In this document: piece by piece, positions 27,722 to 36,537 of the stretch
Position numbering within the stretch: position 1 is the stretch's first letter
Layout of the letters: every line of letters begins with the position of its first letter
Source: Paraburkholderia fungorum
Lineage (GTDB): Bacteria; Pseudomonadota; Gammaproteobacteria; Burkholderiales; Burkholderiaceae
Assembly: GCF_902833645.1 (NCBI RefSeq)
Contig: NZ_CADFGE010000003.1
Span: forward strand, 682,001 to 746,000
Reading direction: 5' to 3'
Length of the DNA: 64,000 nt
The notes under the pieces: model-generated
What the model was told of the DNA's origin: nothing
Databases searched by the model: none
What the model saw: only the letters and a program-made list of their open reading frames with translations
Position numbers and translations under genes: made by a program

Positions 27722-29011
27722 TTATTCCTTGGTCCAGCCGTTCTGATAGAGCTTCCCTGCCAGCACACCCAGACGCAGCGTGAGGTGATAATTCTCGCCG
27801 TCTTCGATCAGCGCGGAACGCACGTCGCGGAACAGCTTCTCGATCGGGAATTCGCGCGTGGTGCCGTTGCCACCGAAGAGTTGGAATGCCTCATTCGTGA
27901 TCTTCATCGCTTCTTCCGTCACGCTGACCTTGGCCTGGGCCGTTGCGTACGGATGACTCTTTGCGGACAGACGTGAATATGCGAGGCTGCGCCGCGCAAT
28001 CGCACGCGCCATCTCCAGCCGGCGCAGCATCTCGCCCACACGCAGTTGCGTCATCTGGTGGTCGATCAACAGCGCCCCGCCTTGCTTGCGCTCGTGGCAA
28101 TACGCCAGCGCAAGCTCGAACGCGGCTCGGGCCACGCCAACGAACACCTGGCACATGTGTGTGCCGGCGAACGACCAGGTCGAGGCCAGATTGCCGAGAT
28201 AATCGTCCTGCTGCGCAATGGCGAAACGCTTGGGCACCTTCACGTTGTCGAAGTAGATCTCGCCCTGCGGCAGCGAGCGCTGGCCAATCTTGTCGAGTGG
28301 CTTGCCGCGCGAGATACCCGGCAGATCGAGTGGAACGATCATGCCGATGCCGTTCGTGAACGCACCGCGTTCTCCCGTGCCATAAAAGCCGTCACCATAA
28401 TCCGCAGCCATGTACGCGAGCGCGACCTGCGCGACTGACCCGTTCGATATCCAGGCCGAACTCTGGCCGTTGATGACAATCTCGTCGACGCCTACCTTGG
28501 CCGTGAGGTTTCCCACCGGCTGCTTGCCATTGGCGCTCAACTCGTCCCGATACAAGATCGCCGCATCCGTACCGCGGTCCGGCTGCGTGTTCATCCAGCA
28601 ACCGATCTTGCCTGCGCACATGTCGATCAACTCCTGATTGTCGATCGACCGCGCCATCATCGACGGAATCATCGAGGCGCCGAGTGAAACGGCGAGACCC
28701 GCATCGCCCCAGCCGAGCTCTTCGCCGATGACCGATTCGGTGCGCACCGCCATGTCCGGCGGAAGCTGCGCGAGCAGCTGCGGATCGAGGCCCAGCTTGG
28801 CACTCTCCATCATGGCCACCCAGTATGGCGAACCGGGCGCGATCACTTCCTCCGGCGTCATGCGGTCCAGTTCGCGGCCGACGGGCTTCAGCACGTCGCG
28901 TGCGAAGCGGTGAACCGTGTCCTGGATCGCGCGTTCTTCCTCGCCCATCGGCGTTTCGAAACCCGTCAAACCTGCCAGCGGCAATCCTACGAACTTATGC
29001 AGTCGAATCAT
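27722..29011 (-). CDS. Acyl-CoA dehydrogenase
   Basis: A 429-residue FAD-dependent acyl-CoA dehydrogenase that introduces an alpha,beta double bond in a CoA thioester. The N-terminal helical domain (EERAIQDTVHRFARDVLKPV), middle beta domain and C-terminal helices (QLFGGNGTTREFPIEKLFRD) are all present. The N-terminal part is slightly longer than in short-chain enzymes. Start ATG 29011 has GGAGGAG upstream; the frame extends to 29239 only through AT-rich promoter DNA. It is a single-gene unit under its own promoter core. Substrate is unknown. Confidence 0.93.
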   Translation of the reverse strand: MIRLHKFVGLPLAGLTGFETPMGEEERAIQDTVHRFARDVLKPVGRELDRMTPEEVIAPGSPYWVAMMESAKLGLDPQLLAQLPPDMAVRTESVIGEELGWGDAGLAVSLGASMIPSMMARSIDNQELIDMCAGKIGCWMNTQPDRGTDAAILYRDELSANGKQPVGNLTAKVGVDEIVINGQSSAWISNGSVAQVALAYMAADYGDGFYGTGERGAFTNGIGMIVPLDLPGISRGKPLDKIGQRSLPQGEIYFDNVKVPKRFAIAQQDDYLGNLASTWSFAGTHMCQVFVGVARAAFELALAYCHERKQGGALLIDHQMTQLRVGEMLRRLEMARAIARRSLAYSRLSAKSHPYATAQAKVSVTEEAMKITNEAFQLFGGNGTTREFPIEKLFRDVRSALIEDGENYHLTLRLGVLAGKLYQNGWTKE

Positions 29012-29083
29012 TTCGGTACTCCTCCTCTCCTGGACTGATGTCGACCGGACTGCCCCGCAACCCAGCCGCCCCTTGAATAGATC

Positions 29084-29111
29084 AACATACCAAACATAGG
29101 TAACAATACAA
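29084..29111 (-). promoter_or_regulatory. Cluster 2 promoter-operator core 2 (acyl-CoA dehydrogenase)
   Basis: Minus strand: -35 TTGTAT, spacer TGTTACCTATGTTTGG (16 bases), -10 TATGTT. It is 73 bases before the acyl-CoA dehydrogenase ATG and directly follows the tetR terminator. Same layout as the other four cores. Confidence 0.72.
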
Positions 29112-29122
29112 AACATAATGCG

Positions 29123-29150
29123 AAAAAAAAAGACAGGGTATTCCCCCGTC
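29123..29150 (-). terminator. Rho-independent terminator of tetR (cluster 2)
   Basis: Minus-strand hairpin GACGGGG-gaata-CCCTGTC, with one G-U pair, is followed by nine T residues. It lies 34 bases after the tetR stop. This is the clearest terminator in the window. Confidence 0.85.
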
Positions 29151-29183
29151 TTCTTTTTCTTCACCGCCACGGCTTCGTGGTTG

Positions 29184-29870
29184 CTAGGCCGTCTCGACGC
29201 CCACGGTCTTTCCCCATACCAGGTTACGCGCGGTCTCAAGGAACATCGCCTCGAACCCTCGCATGTACGATCGCTTGCTGCGCGCAGTGCCTAGATGAAG
29301 TGTTATCCCGTCAACCATGGAAATGAGCAGCACGGCAATATGTGCACTCTCGGTTGCTCCACGCTCCGGATTCACAACGCGAATGAGCTTGGCCAGTTCG
29401 CTTGTCAAGGTGTCATACCAGTCGTCCCGCATCTGGCCGCACTCGGGGTCCGTAGACGCAAACGAAAAGAAATGCCACCACAGCGGGATGTTCTTCGAGT
29501 CCTTGGCGTCCTGTAGCCCAAGATCGAGAATGGCCTCGATCGTCGCGCGTGGCGAAGTGTTGCTCTGGAGCGCCTGTTTTAGCGCGTCGAGATAAGCATC
29601 GATGACAGGCGCCATGACCGCCCGCAGGACGGCAGGCCGCGTCGGGAAGTAGTACTGGAGGTTGCTGACACTGATTCCCGCTTTCAGGGCGACGGCACGC
29701 AGCGAGAAGTCCATGGGGCCATTCTCGAGCAAGAGTTTCCTTGCCACACGAATAATTGCATTGCGGGTACGTACGCCCTGGGCCCGCAGGCCGTCCGGTG
29801 CGGTTCCTGTGGAAGGTGCCGCGCCCGAAGTGCGCCGCTTACGGGTGCCTGGCTCTTTTGGCACTGTCAT
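29184..29870 (-). CDS. TetR-family transcriptional regulator, cluster 2
   Basis: A 228-residue TetR-type regulator. After a basic N-terminus, the helix-turn-helix reads FSLRAVALKAGISVSNLQYYF, with FP-TRPAVLRAVMA beginning the next helix. The ATG at 29870 is preceded by GGAAAG; a GTG at 29924 is less likely. It lies between the CoA-ligase operon and the acyl-CoA dehydrogenase gene and is the only regulator in cluster 2. It is the best candidate to bind the five repeated promoter cores and the AGGTA/TACCT inverted repeat before its own gene. Confidence 0.9.
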   Translation of the reverse strand: MTVPKEPGTRKRRTSGAAPSTGTAPDGLRAQGVRTRNAIIRVARKLLLENGPMDFSLRAVALKAGISVSNLQYYFPTRPAVLRAVMAPVIDAYLDALKQALQSNTSPRATIEAILDLGLQDAKDSKNIPLWWHFFSFASTDPECGQMRDDWYDTLTSELAKLIRVVNPERGATESAHIAVLLISMVDGITLHLGTARSKRSYMRGFEAMFLETARNLVWGKTVGVETA

Positions 29871-29935
29871 CGCTTTCCGCCTTGAGTGAGGTGACTCCTC
29901 GCCGAGGAGAGGCAGCGCGGTCACACAAACCGCTT

Positions 29936-29960
29936 CTTAGGTAAACATGACTATACCTTA
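29936..29960. promoter_or_regulatory. Inverted repeat before cluster 2 tetR
   Basis: AGGTA (29939-29943) and TACCT (29954-29958) form an inverted repeat with a 10-base spacer. The TAGGT/ACCTA half matches the conserved element in the spacer of the five cluster 2 promoter cores, suggesting autoregulation. No full -35/-10 match is seen here. Confidence 0.5.
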
Positions 29961-30058
29961 CACCTGGCTAGAATTCCATTCACACGGCGGGGCGCACAGC
30001 AGCGCCCGTGCCCGCTCCGGATCATCTTGGACTGCAGTAGCCGCTCATAGGCACACCC

Positions 30059-31300
30059 TCAAGTCTTGCTCAGAATGTGGACAGCAAGCGCCGCCTCTTC
30101 GATGCCTTGAAAGCCACCGCCGTTTTCCTGAATCGCGTGGCGCGCACCCGGCACCTGACGCGCACCCGCTTCTCCGCGCAATTGAGTAACCAGTTCGTAA
30201 AGCTGACCGATTCCTGTCGCCCCCAGCGGATGCCCCTTCGATTCGAGTCCGCCGGATGTATTGATGGGAATACGCCCGCCGAGCGTGAACTCGCCGCGCT
30301 CGGCAGCGGGACCGCCCCCACCGGGCGGGACCAGTTGGAGATTTTCGGCCTGGATGATCTCGCCCATCGCCGACGCGTCGTGCACCTCGGCGACATCCAT
30401 ATCGCCGGGGCCGAGGCTCGCCTGCTCGTAGGCCTGCAGCGCCGCCAGGCGGCCAATGTTCTTCTCCGGCTCGTCGACGCGCCGATGCGTGAAACTGCGC
30501 ACGACACTCGCTGCAACCCGGACGCAGCGGCTGCGGTCGGCACCGATGCGCTGCAAGCCCTCTTCGGTACAGAGAATCGCCGCCGCTGCACCGTCCGAAA
30601 CCGGCGCGCACATGGGCAACGTGATCGGATACGTGATCGGCGGCGCCGCAAGGACCTCGTCGATCGTGAACGCCTGACGAAACTGCGAATAGGGGTTATG
30701 CACCGAATGCTGATGGTTCTTCGATGACACCGCGGCAATCTGGCGCTGCGTGGTGCCGTAGGTCTTCATGTGATACCGGCACAGCGCGGCATAGACCGAC
30801 ATGAAGCGGCTATATGGCCTGTCGGACTCCGATCCGGGCGGCGGCTCGATGCCTTCGCCGAGCTTCATCAGGCTGGCGAAGTTCTCGTCGACGCGCGACA
30901 CGTCCCAGCCCGCCTCGAACAGGGCGAACGATTTCGCCTTGTCAGGGACATTCATCTTCTCTGCACCGAGCGCAAGCGCTACATCGCAGGCGCCGGATTT
31001 GAGCGTCTGGATCGCCAGATGCACCGCGCTGCTGCCCGATGCGCAGGCGTTTTCGACGTTATGGACGGGAATCCCTTCAATCCCGATCTTGCTGAATACG
31101 ACTTGCCCCGGAATTGACAACTGGCCCTGCAGCGCCCCATTGGTGATGCCGGCATAGAAAGCCGCGCCGATCGCCCCGGCATCGCAACCGGCGTCCCTCA
31201 ATGCTCCGCGCAGCGCCTCCCCCGCCAGATCGTCGATGCTGCGCTCGAAGTGCCGGCCGAACACGGTCATTGCAATGCCGACGACGTAAATATCGCTCAT
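30059..31300 (-). CDS. Thiolase-family protein (SCP2/lipid-transfer type)
   Basis: A 413-residue thiolase-like protein. The nucleophile Cys lies in ENACASGSSAVHLA, and the His motif in SKGHPLGATGIGQL. The C-terminus reads NGGGFQGIEEAALAVHIL and lacks the second catalytic Cys of the CxG motif of degradative thiolases. That pattern is typical of SCP2/DitF-like proteins, some of which act as aldolases on side chains with a DUF35 partner. No DUF35 gene is seen nearby. Start ATG 31300 begins MSDIYVVGIAMTVFG; upstream codons of the longer frame are not homologous. Last gene of the CoA operon, 26 bases after the ligase. Confidence 0.88.
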   Translation of the reverse strand: MSDIYVVGIAMTVFGRHFERSIDDLAGEALRGALRDAGCDAGAIGAAFYAGITNGALQGQLSIPGQVVFSKIGIEGIPVHNVENACASGSSAVHLAIQTLKSGACDVALALGAEKMNVPDKAKSFALFEAGWDVSRVDENFASLMKLGEGIEPPPGSESDRPYSRFMSVYAALCRYHMKTYGTTQRQIAAVSSKNHQHSVHNPYSQFRQAFTIDEVLAAPPITYPITLPMCAPVSDGAAAAILCTEEGLQRIGADRSRCVRVAASVVRSFTHRRVDEPEKNIGRLAALQAYEQASLGPGDMDVAEVHDASAMGEIIQAENLQLVPPGGGGPAAERGEFTLGGRIPINTSGGLESKGHPLGATGIGQLYELVTQLRGEAGARQVPGARHAIQENGGGFQGIEEAALAVHILSKT

Positions 31301-31326
31301 GGTGTTTTTATCCCAACGTGGCTGAC

Positions 31327-32880
31327 TCAGATCCGGCGGGTTTGACCCTGCCAGTACTGCTCGCGCAGATCCTTTTTCAGCACCTTGCCGGCCGTGCTGC
31401 GCGGCAATGCTGCAATGAAGTCCACGCTCTTGGGCGCCTTGACCGAGCCGAGCTTCTCCTTGCACAACGCCACCAACTCTTCGGCGCTGACGCTCTGACC
31501 CGCGTTGAGCTCCACCACCGCCTTCACGGCCTCGCCCCACTTTTCGTCGGGCACACCGATCACCGCACAATCCTGCACCGCTGGGTGCGCCCAGATCACC
31601 TGCTCGACCTCGCTCGGATAAACGTTGAAGCCCCCACTGATGATCATGTCTTTCTTGCGGTCCGTGATGTGCAGATATCCTTCGGCGTCCAGATGACCGA
31701 TGTCACCCGTGTGCAGCCAGCCGTCGATGATCGCCTCGGCGGTCTTCTCCGGCGCCTTGTAGTAGCCTTTCATCATAAGGTCGCCGCGCACGCAGATTTC
31801 GCCGGCCTCTCCCTGCGGCAGGATTTCGCCGCGATCGTTCATGATCTCGACGCGAATCAGCGGGTTGGGCCTGCCGACTGACGAGAGCCGGCCGTCCGGT
31901 GCAAGCTCGCCGCCCTCGAAGTGCTCGGCCGGCGTGAGATAGGAAATGGACGCTGGTGCTTCCGTCTGGCCATAGCCGCCTGCCATGACTGGGCCGAACA
32001 CCTCGATTGCGCGCTTGAGCTTCTCCACCGACATCGGCGCCGCGCCGTACAGGAAGCATTTGAGCGATGAGAAGTCCTGGTCTTCGATGCCAGGGATATC
32101 GAGCAGGCGATAGATCACCGTCGGCGGCAGGAAGAACTCCGTGACCCGGTGCTTCGCGATTGCCGTGAGAAGCAGCGCCGGTTCCGGCCTGGGCAGCACG
32201 ACCACCGTACCGCCGCGCGCGGTGCAAGGCAGCGAGAGCATCCCCGCGGTATGGGTCATGGGCGCAGCGGCGAGATTCACCGGACGATCCACGCCATACG
32301 GAAACGCCATCATGAACTGCGCGAAGTACGTTTGAAACGCGCGATGCGTGTTCATCACGCCCTTGGGTAAGCCCGTCGTCCCGCCCGTGCCGGAAAGCGT
32401 CACGATGTCGTCCATGTCGTAATCGACGCGCGGTTCGGTCGCGGGCTGCGCCGCGCTCCAGGTCTCGAGCGACGGCGCCCACGGCAGATCTGCATCGATA
32501 CAGACCCAGAGCCTGACTTTGGGGAGACTCGGACGCAGCGCTTCAATCGCCGGTGCGAACGCCTGATGGAAGAACAACGCTTCGCAATCGAACGCATCGA
32601 GCAGGTACCGGTTCTCTTGCGGTGCACTGCGTCCGTTCACGGGAATCCACACCACCCCGGCGCGCCACAGCCCCAGCGTGCAGGTCCATGCCGTGACGTC
32701 GTTATCGGCCCAGACTGCCGCCTTCGCTTCCTTCTCGAAGCCGGCTGCAAGCAGCCCGTTCGCGATGCGGCACGACAGCGCGCGCACCTCCTCGAACGAA
32801 TAGCTGCGCTCGTCCTGGATGTAGGCGACGCCGGTGGGGTTGATGCGCCAACCGCGGTCAAAGAAGTCAATGATTGCCAT
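31327..32880 (-). CDS. Acyl-CoA synthetase (AMP-binding enzyme)
   Basis: A 517-residue class I adenylate-forming CoA ligase (ANL family). The ATP loop TLSGTGGTTGLPKGVMNTH, the motif GGYGQTEAP, the hinge region HTGDIGHLDAEGYLHITDRK and the C-terminal catalytic Lys in PRSTAGKVLKKDLR are all intact. It activates a carboxylate with ATP and CoA in the cytoplasm, presumably the acid produced after deamination and aldehyde oxidation. The ATG at 32880 starts MAIIDFFDRG and follows GGGAAACACGGA; the frame upstream is not part of the family. Substrate unknown. Confidence 0.93.
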   Translation of the reverse strand: MAIIDFFDRGWRINPTGVAYIQDERSYSFEEVRALSCRIANGLLAAGFEKEAKAAVWADNDVTAWTCTLGLWRAGVVWIPVNGRSAPQENRYLLDAFDCEALFFHQAFAPAIEALRPSLPKVRLWVCIDADLPWAPSLETWSAAQPATEPRVDYDMDDIVTLSGTGGTTGLPKGVMNTHRAFQTYFAQFMMAFPYGVDRPVNLAAAPMTHTAGMLSLPCTARGGTVVVLPRPEPALLLTAIAKHRVTEFFLPPTVIYRLLDIPGIEDQDFSSLKCFLYGAAPMSVEKLKRAIEVFGPVMAGGYGQTEAPASISYLTPAEHFEGGELAPDGRLSSVGRPNPLIRVEIMNDRGEILPQGEAGEICVRGDLMMKGYYKAPEKTAEAIIDGWLHTGDIGHLDAEGYLHITDRKKDMIISGGFNVYPSEVEQVIWAHPAVQDCAVIGVPDEKWGEAVKAVVELNAGQSVSAEELVALCKEKLGSVKAPKSVDFIAALPRSTAGKVLKKDLREQYWQGQTRRI

Positions 32881-32938
32881 GTTCCGTGTTTCCCTGAATC
32901 TGTCCTGAACCTGTATCGAAACTGCGCGTTCGCGGCGC

Positions 32939-34072
32939 TTAGAGCTGCGTGACCGTCGCGCGTGCGAGCCCGCGCTGCTCGAGAAACCCGAGCAGATAGC
33001 GATGCCCGAATGCCTTCGAGCCGGACGCAAACCCAACCTTGGCGGTGTCACCGTCGAGAAGCTTGGCGACACCGGCGGCATGAATGGCTCCAGTGGAAAT
33101 GTACGGCGTGATGCCGTGCAGGGTCGCCCGGACCGCTGCAAGCTGACCACGGCCGATCGCGAAGTCGACAGTGCGATGAAGCGATGTGCGCTCGCGCGGC
33201 GGCATCGACGGTGTCACGGAATCGACAAGCTGCTTAAGCACCGCATCCTGCTGCTCACGCGGCAGATGCGCGTATTCCGCGTCCCACTTCTGACCGAGCC
33301 CGTGCACCATCTGCATCGCGTTGTTGTCGTAGAAGCCCACGCAGGAAATGCAGCTGCGCACGCGCGGATCGCGTTCGAAGTACACCGGCAGCGACGTACC
33401 GCCCCACGGCAGCGCGAATACGGGTTGAAGGAAATCGGGGGAGGCGACGTTGAACGAAGCGTGCTTGTCATGCGGCACCAGCGTCTTTTCCCACAGATAG
33501 CAGGATTCCTGCCGATAGCCTCCGAAGATGGTCGCTGTGGAGCCCACGCTCACACCGGCGCCGGCACCGCGCGGACCGCGTGTCAAGGTCGCCGTCTCGA
33601 GCGCATCGACACCTGGCGTTTCGAGTGCCAGTTCAGCGGCGATTTCCGCGAACGTGTACATGTACGCGTTCGACGGCGACAACAACAGCCCGGCCTGACG
33701 GTATAACTCGCCAAACTCGTCGCGCGCCTGGCGGATGAAGTGTTGCTCGCCCGTGGTATCCAGGTAATGACAACCTGCCTTGAGTGCCGCCTCCACCGCA
33801 ACCAGCCCGAAATCGAAGAACGGCCCGACCGTGGTACACACGACCTTTGCACCACGAAATGCATTCACTAGCGCATCGACATTGTGCTCGGCCTCGATGA
33901 TTTCATAGCTCGCCGATTCGAGGCGCACGACTCGCTGCGCCATCATGTCCTGCGTGCGCTTCGCATTGCGCGCGACCGCGGTGAACGGGATATTCTGGTC
34001 GATGAGCCAGTCCATGATCAGCATGCCGGTGTAACCGCTTGCTCCATATACGACGACGGGGTGCTTTGCCAT
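32939..34072 (-). CDS. Saccharopine dehydrogenase-like / trans-acting enoyl reductase family protein
   Basis: A 377-residue NAD(P)-binding protein with the Rossmann motif VVVYGASGYTGMLIMDWL at the extreme N-terminus. A catalytic-like half follows (HYLDTTGEQHFIRQARDEF), as in the saccharopine-dehydrogenase-like family that includes mycobacterial trans-acting enoyl reductases. AGGAG precedes the ATG (MAKHPVV). It is the first gene of the reductase-ligase-thiolase operon, 58 bases before the ligase. A reductase step on a CoA- or amine-derived intermediate is likely; true saccharopine dehydrogenase activity is not implied. Confidence 0.82.
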   Translation of the reverse strand: MAKHPVVVYGASGYTGMLIMDWLIDQNIPFTAVARNAKRTQDMMAQRVVRLESASYEIIEAEHNVDALVNAFRGAKVVCTTVGPFFDFGLVAVEAALKAGCHYLDTTGEQHFIRQARDEFGELYRQAGLLLSPSNAYMYTFAEIAAELALETPGVDALETATLTRGPRGAGAGVSVGSTATIFGGYRQESCYLWEKTLVPHDKHASFNVASPDFLQPVFALPWGGTSLPVYFERDPRVRSCISCVGFYDNNAMQMVHGLGQKWDAEYAHLPREQQDAVLKQLVDSVTPSMPPRERTSLHRTVDFAIGRGQLAAVRATLHGITPYISTGAIHAAGVAKLLDGDTAKVGFASGSKAFGHRYLLGFLEQRGLARATVTQL

Positions 34073-34190
34073 GTTTGTCTCCTGAAACGTGAGTAATGAA
34101 AGTGGATTCGAGCAAGCTCGATTCGATAGCCGCGACATTTGCCCGGCTATCGCGGCAACACTGCGACGATTGCTTCGTCATTTGTAGAAC

Positions 34191-34218
34191 ACAATACCAA
34201 TCTTAGTCATCATTGCAT
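34191..34218 (-). promoter_or_regulatory. Cluster 2 promoter-operator core 3 (CoA operon)
   Basis: Minus strand: spacer TGATGACTAAGATTGG and -10 TATTGT, with a poor -35 (ATGCAA). GACTA replaces the ACCTA of the other cores, so this is the weakest copy. TTGG-TATTGT and the following TTCTACAAA match. It is about 120 bases before the reductase ATG. Confidence 0.58.
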
Positions 34219-34232
34219 AATTTGTGAAGCTG

Positions 34233-34256
34233 AAAAAGGCAGGCTATGACCCTGCC
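34233..34256 (-). terminator. Rho-independent terminator after cytochrome c
   Basis: Minus-strand stem GGCAGG and CCTGCC with a 7-base loop, followed by TTTTT. It lies 34 bases after the cytochrome c stop at 34290, ending the long cluster 2 operon and directly preceding promoter core 3. Confidence 0.8.
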
Positions 34257-34289
34257 TCTCCACTGCGCCTGCTCGTTATGTCATGGCAA

Positions 34290-34970
34290 CTATTGCGTGC
34301 CTGCGCTAATGCCGCCCGGCGTCAGGCTCGCAAGATAGCCGGCCACCGCCTGAATGTCTTCGCCCGACAGGGTGGCCGCCATCCCATTCATTGCGCCGCT
34401 CGGATCATGACGCTCACCTGTCTGGAAGGCAGCAAGCTGCTTCGCAAGATAGGCTTCGCCCTGGCCCGCGAGACGCGGCACCTGGTCCGCGCCCATGAAC
34501 GACGCCCCGTGACAGGCCTGGCAGCTTTTCGCTGCCACAAGTGCCATGCCGCGCTTTTCGAGTGCCGTCCCGGCGCGCACCGCTTCGCTTTGCGCCGGCG
34601 TCTGCCGCGCGAAATAGGCTGCCAGCGACTTGATCTGCTCGTCCGTAAGCTCCCGCGCAATCGCCCCCATGTAGGGGTCGGGCCGCTGGCCACCGGCAAA
34701 CGCATGCAACTGCGCGATGAGATAAGCCTCCGGCTGCCCGGATAGCGCCGGATACCAGGCGTTGACGGACTGGCCGCGCGCGCCGTGACAAAAGAAACAC
34801 GTCTCCTGCGGTTGCGGCCAGGGGCCGCCATCGGCCACCCCCGTCCTGTCGATCTCGTTCATCGCCTTTTCGTAATGCATGCCGTCGAGGTAATCGCGTC
34901 CGTAGAGCGCGCCCATGCCCACAACGCCTGCCAGCACGGCAACCACACCTACCATCCATGCCCGTTTCAT
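34290..34970 (-). CDS. Diheme cytochrome c, paired with amine oxidase (35 kb)
   Basis: A 226-residue protein with an N-terminal membrane helix (residues 4-22) and two cytochrome c domains. Heme motifs are CFFCH (58-62) and CQACH (150-154). The shared segments DGGPWPQPQETC and LAGQGEAYLAKQLAAF align with the protein at 25028-25684. It starts directly after the amine oxidase stop, so expression is tightly coupled. Probable periplasmic acceptor of electrons from that flavoenzyme, passing them to a terminal oxidase. Last gene of an eight-gene operon. Confidence 0.9.
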   Translation of the reverse strand: MKRAWMVGVVAVLAGVVGMGALYGRDYLDGMHYEKAMNEIDRTGVADGGPWPQPQETCFFCHGARGQSVNAWYPALSGQPEAYLIAQLHAFAGGQRPDPYMGAIARELTDEQIKSLAAYFARQTPAQSEAVRAGTALEKRGMALVAAKSCQACHGASFMGADQVPRLAGQGEAYLAKQLAAFQTGERHDPSGAMNGMAATLSGEDIQAVAGYLASLTPGGISAGTQ

Positions 34971-36473
34971 TCACGCCACCTCACTGCGTCGAGTGAAACC
35001 GGCCAGTGCCTGCAGCGCTGCGCGATGGCCCGCACGCACGGCGCCATCCATCGCGCCCGCCCAAATATCGGCAGTTTCGGTCCCTGACCAGATCAGGCGG
35101 CCGACTTCGGGATGCAGATACTTGCCCCACCTGGTCCAGAAGCCTGGCGGCATCGGATTGATGCAATGCAGGGTCCATGGATCGACCCTGCCCCAGTCGT
35201 AGTCGTGGAATTGCGATGGACGCAGCGCGCGCTCGCCGAATGCCCGGGCAAAAGTGGCCGACAGCGTCTTTTCGGCCTTCGCGGGATCGTCCGGCAACAT
35301 TCCCGGCGCGACGAATGAAGCGATTACGCCGAGCGATGCGTCGGGCGGCGAGTTGTCGTACGCCATGAAGACCGGGCCACCGACCTGAAAGATCGTTCCG
35401 CTGTAGCCCGCGTCGCGCCAGAACGGCTTGTCGTAGACGTGGACCGTCTTGCGCATCGGGGCATTCGTGGGCCAATTTTTCTGGAGTTGCGCCCGTCCGC
35501 CGGGCAGCGGCGGATCGAACACCACCTGATTGCACAGAGCCGGATTCATCGCGACGATCGCGCGACGCGCCCTCACCACGCCCAGATCGGTGTACACCTC
35601 GACGACGTCGCGATCCCAGCCCGCGATCTTGCGCACCGGCGAGGACAACCGGACCTTGTCGCCGAGCTGCTGGGCCATCTTGATGCTCAGACACTGCGAG
35701 CCGCCGACGATGCGCGTTTCCTGCGCGCCACCCTTGAACGCTTCGAGCTGCGTGTAGTTGCAGCTCGCACTATTGATCATCGATAAGTAGTGAAGCAAAC
35801 CCAGCTGTGCCGGCGCGCCCCCCGTGGTCAGCTTCGCGGCCAACGCCAGAAAGTAGCCGTCCTCGTATTTCACGCCCTGTTGCAGGAGCCACTCGCCATA
35901 CGAGAGCTTGTCCAGTTCCGCCAGATGCGGTGCTTTCCACGGCGCGCCGGACGGCACCCCGCGCGACAGTTCGGCAAGCCGGTTGCCGATCGTGTCGTCG
36001 CCCCCCGTGCCGCCATGAAAATCCTGGGCCACCGTGGCGCCCTGCGCCATCACAACCGTCTTGCCTGCGTACCAGCTAGGAAATGTATCGATCTGGAGTT
36101 CACGTGCCAGATCGAAAATCGCGGTCTGACCGGGACCGATCCATTGCCCTCCGGCTTCGGAAATGACGCCGTGCCCGAGGTCGTGGTTATAGGTGCGTCC
36201 GCCGACGCGATTGCGTGCCTCGAGCACGACGAACGAATCGCACCCGGCCAGTTTGAGATCCCGGCCTGCCGTCAACCCCGCGAGACCCGCGCCGATGATC
36301 ACAACGTCCAGGACGTCGCCGTCCACGGGCTTCGTTACGGCGGCCTGAGCCAGCGACATGCCGCTGGCAGCGAGCGACGCGGCACCCGCCGCCGTAAAGC
36401 GTAGCAACTGTCGCCGCGTCTGTGTATCCGGCTTGCGTTTGCGATCCATTGTTGATGCCCAATTCAGTTTCAT
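34971..36473 (-). CDS. Tat-exported flavin amine oxidase (35 kb)
   Basis: A 500-residue flavin monoamine oxidase-family protein with a Tat signal (twin Arg at 20-21, RRQLLRFTAAGAASLAASG). FAD motif GAGLAG at 61-66, LEARNRVGGRTY, GGQWIGPGQTAIFDLA and the C-terminal WSGTETADIWAGAMDGA closely follow the enzyme at 25695-27179. ATG 36473 has GGGGAG six bases upstream; a GTG at 36494 is less likely. It replaces the FAD/DAO enzyme found at the same operon position in cluster 1. Periplasmic amine dehydrogenation is inferred. Confidence 0.92.
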   Translation of the reverse strand: MKLNWASTMDRKRKPDTQTRRQLLRFTAAGAASLAASGMSLAQAAVTKPVDGDVLDVVIIGAGLAGLTAGRDLKLAGCDSFVVLEARNRVGGRTYNHDLGHGVISEAGGQWIGPGQTAIFDLARELQIDTFPSWYAGKTVVMAQGATVAQDFHGGTGGDDTIGNRLAELSRGVPSGAPWKAPHLAELDKLSYGEWLLQQGVKYEDGYFLALAAKLTTGGAPAQLGLLHYLSMINSASCNYTQLEAFKGGAQETRIVGGSQCLSIKMAQQLGDKVRLSSPVRKIAGWDRDVVEVYTDLGVVRARRAIVAMNPALCNQVVFDPPLPGGRAQLQKNWPTNAPMRKTVHVYDKPFWRDAGYSGTIFQVGGPVFMAYDNSPPDASLGVIASFVAPGMLPDDPAKAEKTLSATFARAFGERALRPSQFHDYDWGRVDPWTLHCINPMPPGFWTRWGKYLHPEVGRLIWSGTETADIWAGAMDGAVRAGHRAALQALAGFTRRSEVA

Positions 36474-36537
36474 TACTTCTCCCCTTTCCTTCACACTAAT
36501 AAGGAGAACGATTTAGGATGGCCGAGAGGGGTATCTC

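Noticed and set aside
29012..29239. N-terminal extension of the acyl-CoA dehydrogenase
   Set aside because: It would translate through the tetR terminator and promoter core. A strong ribosome site precedes the ATG at 29011.
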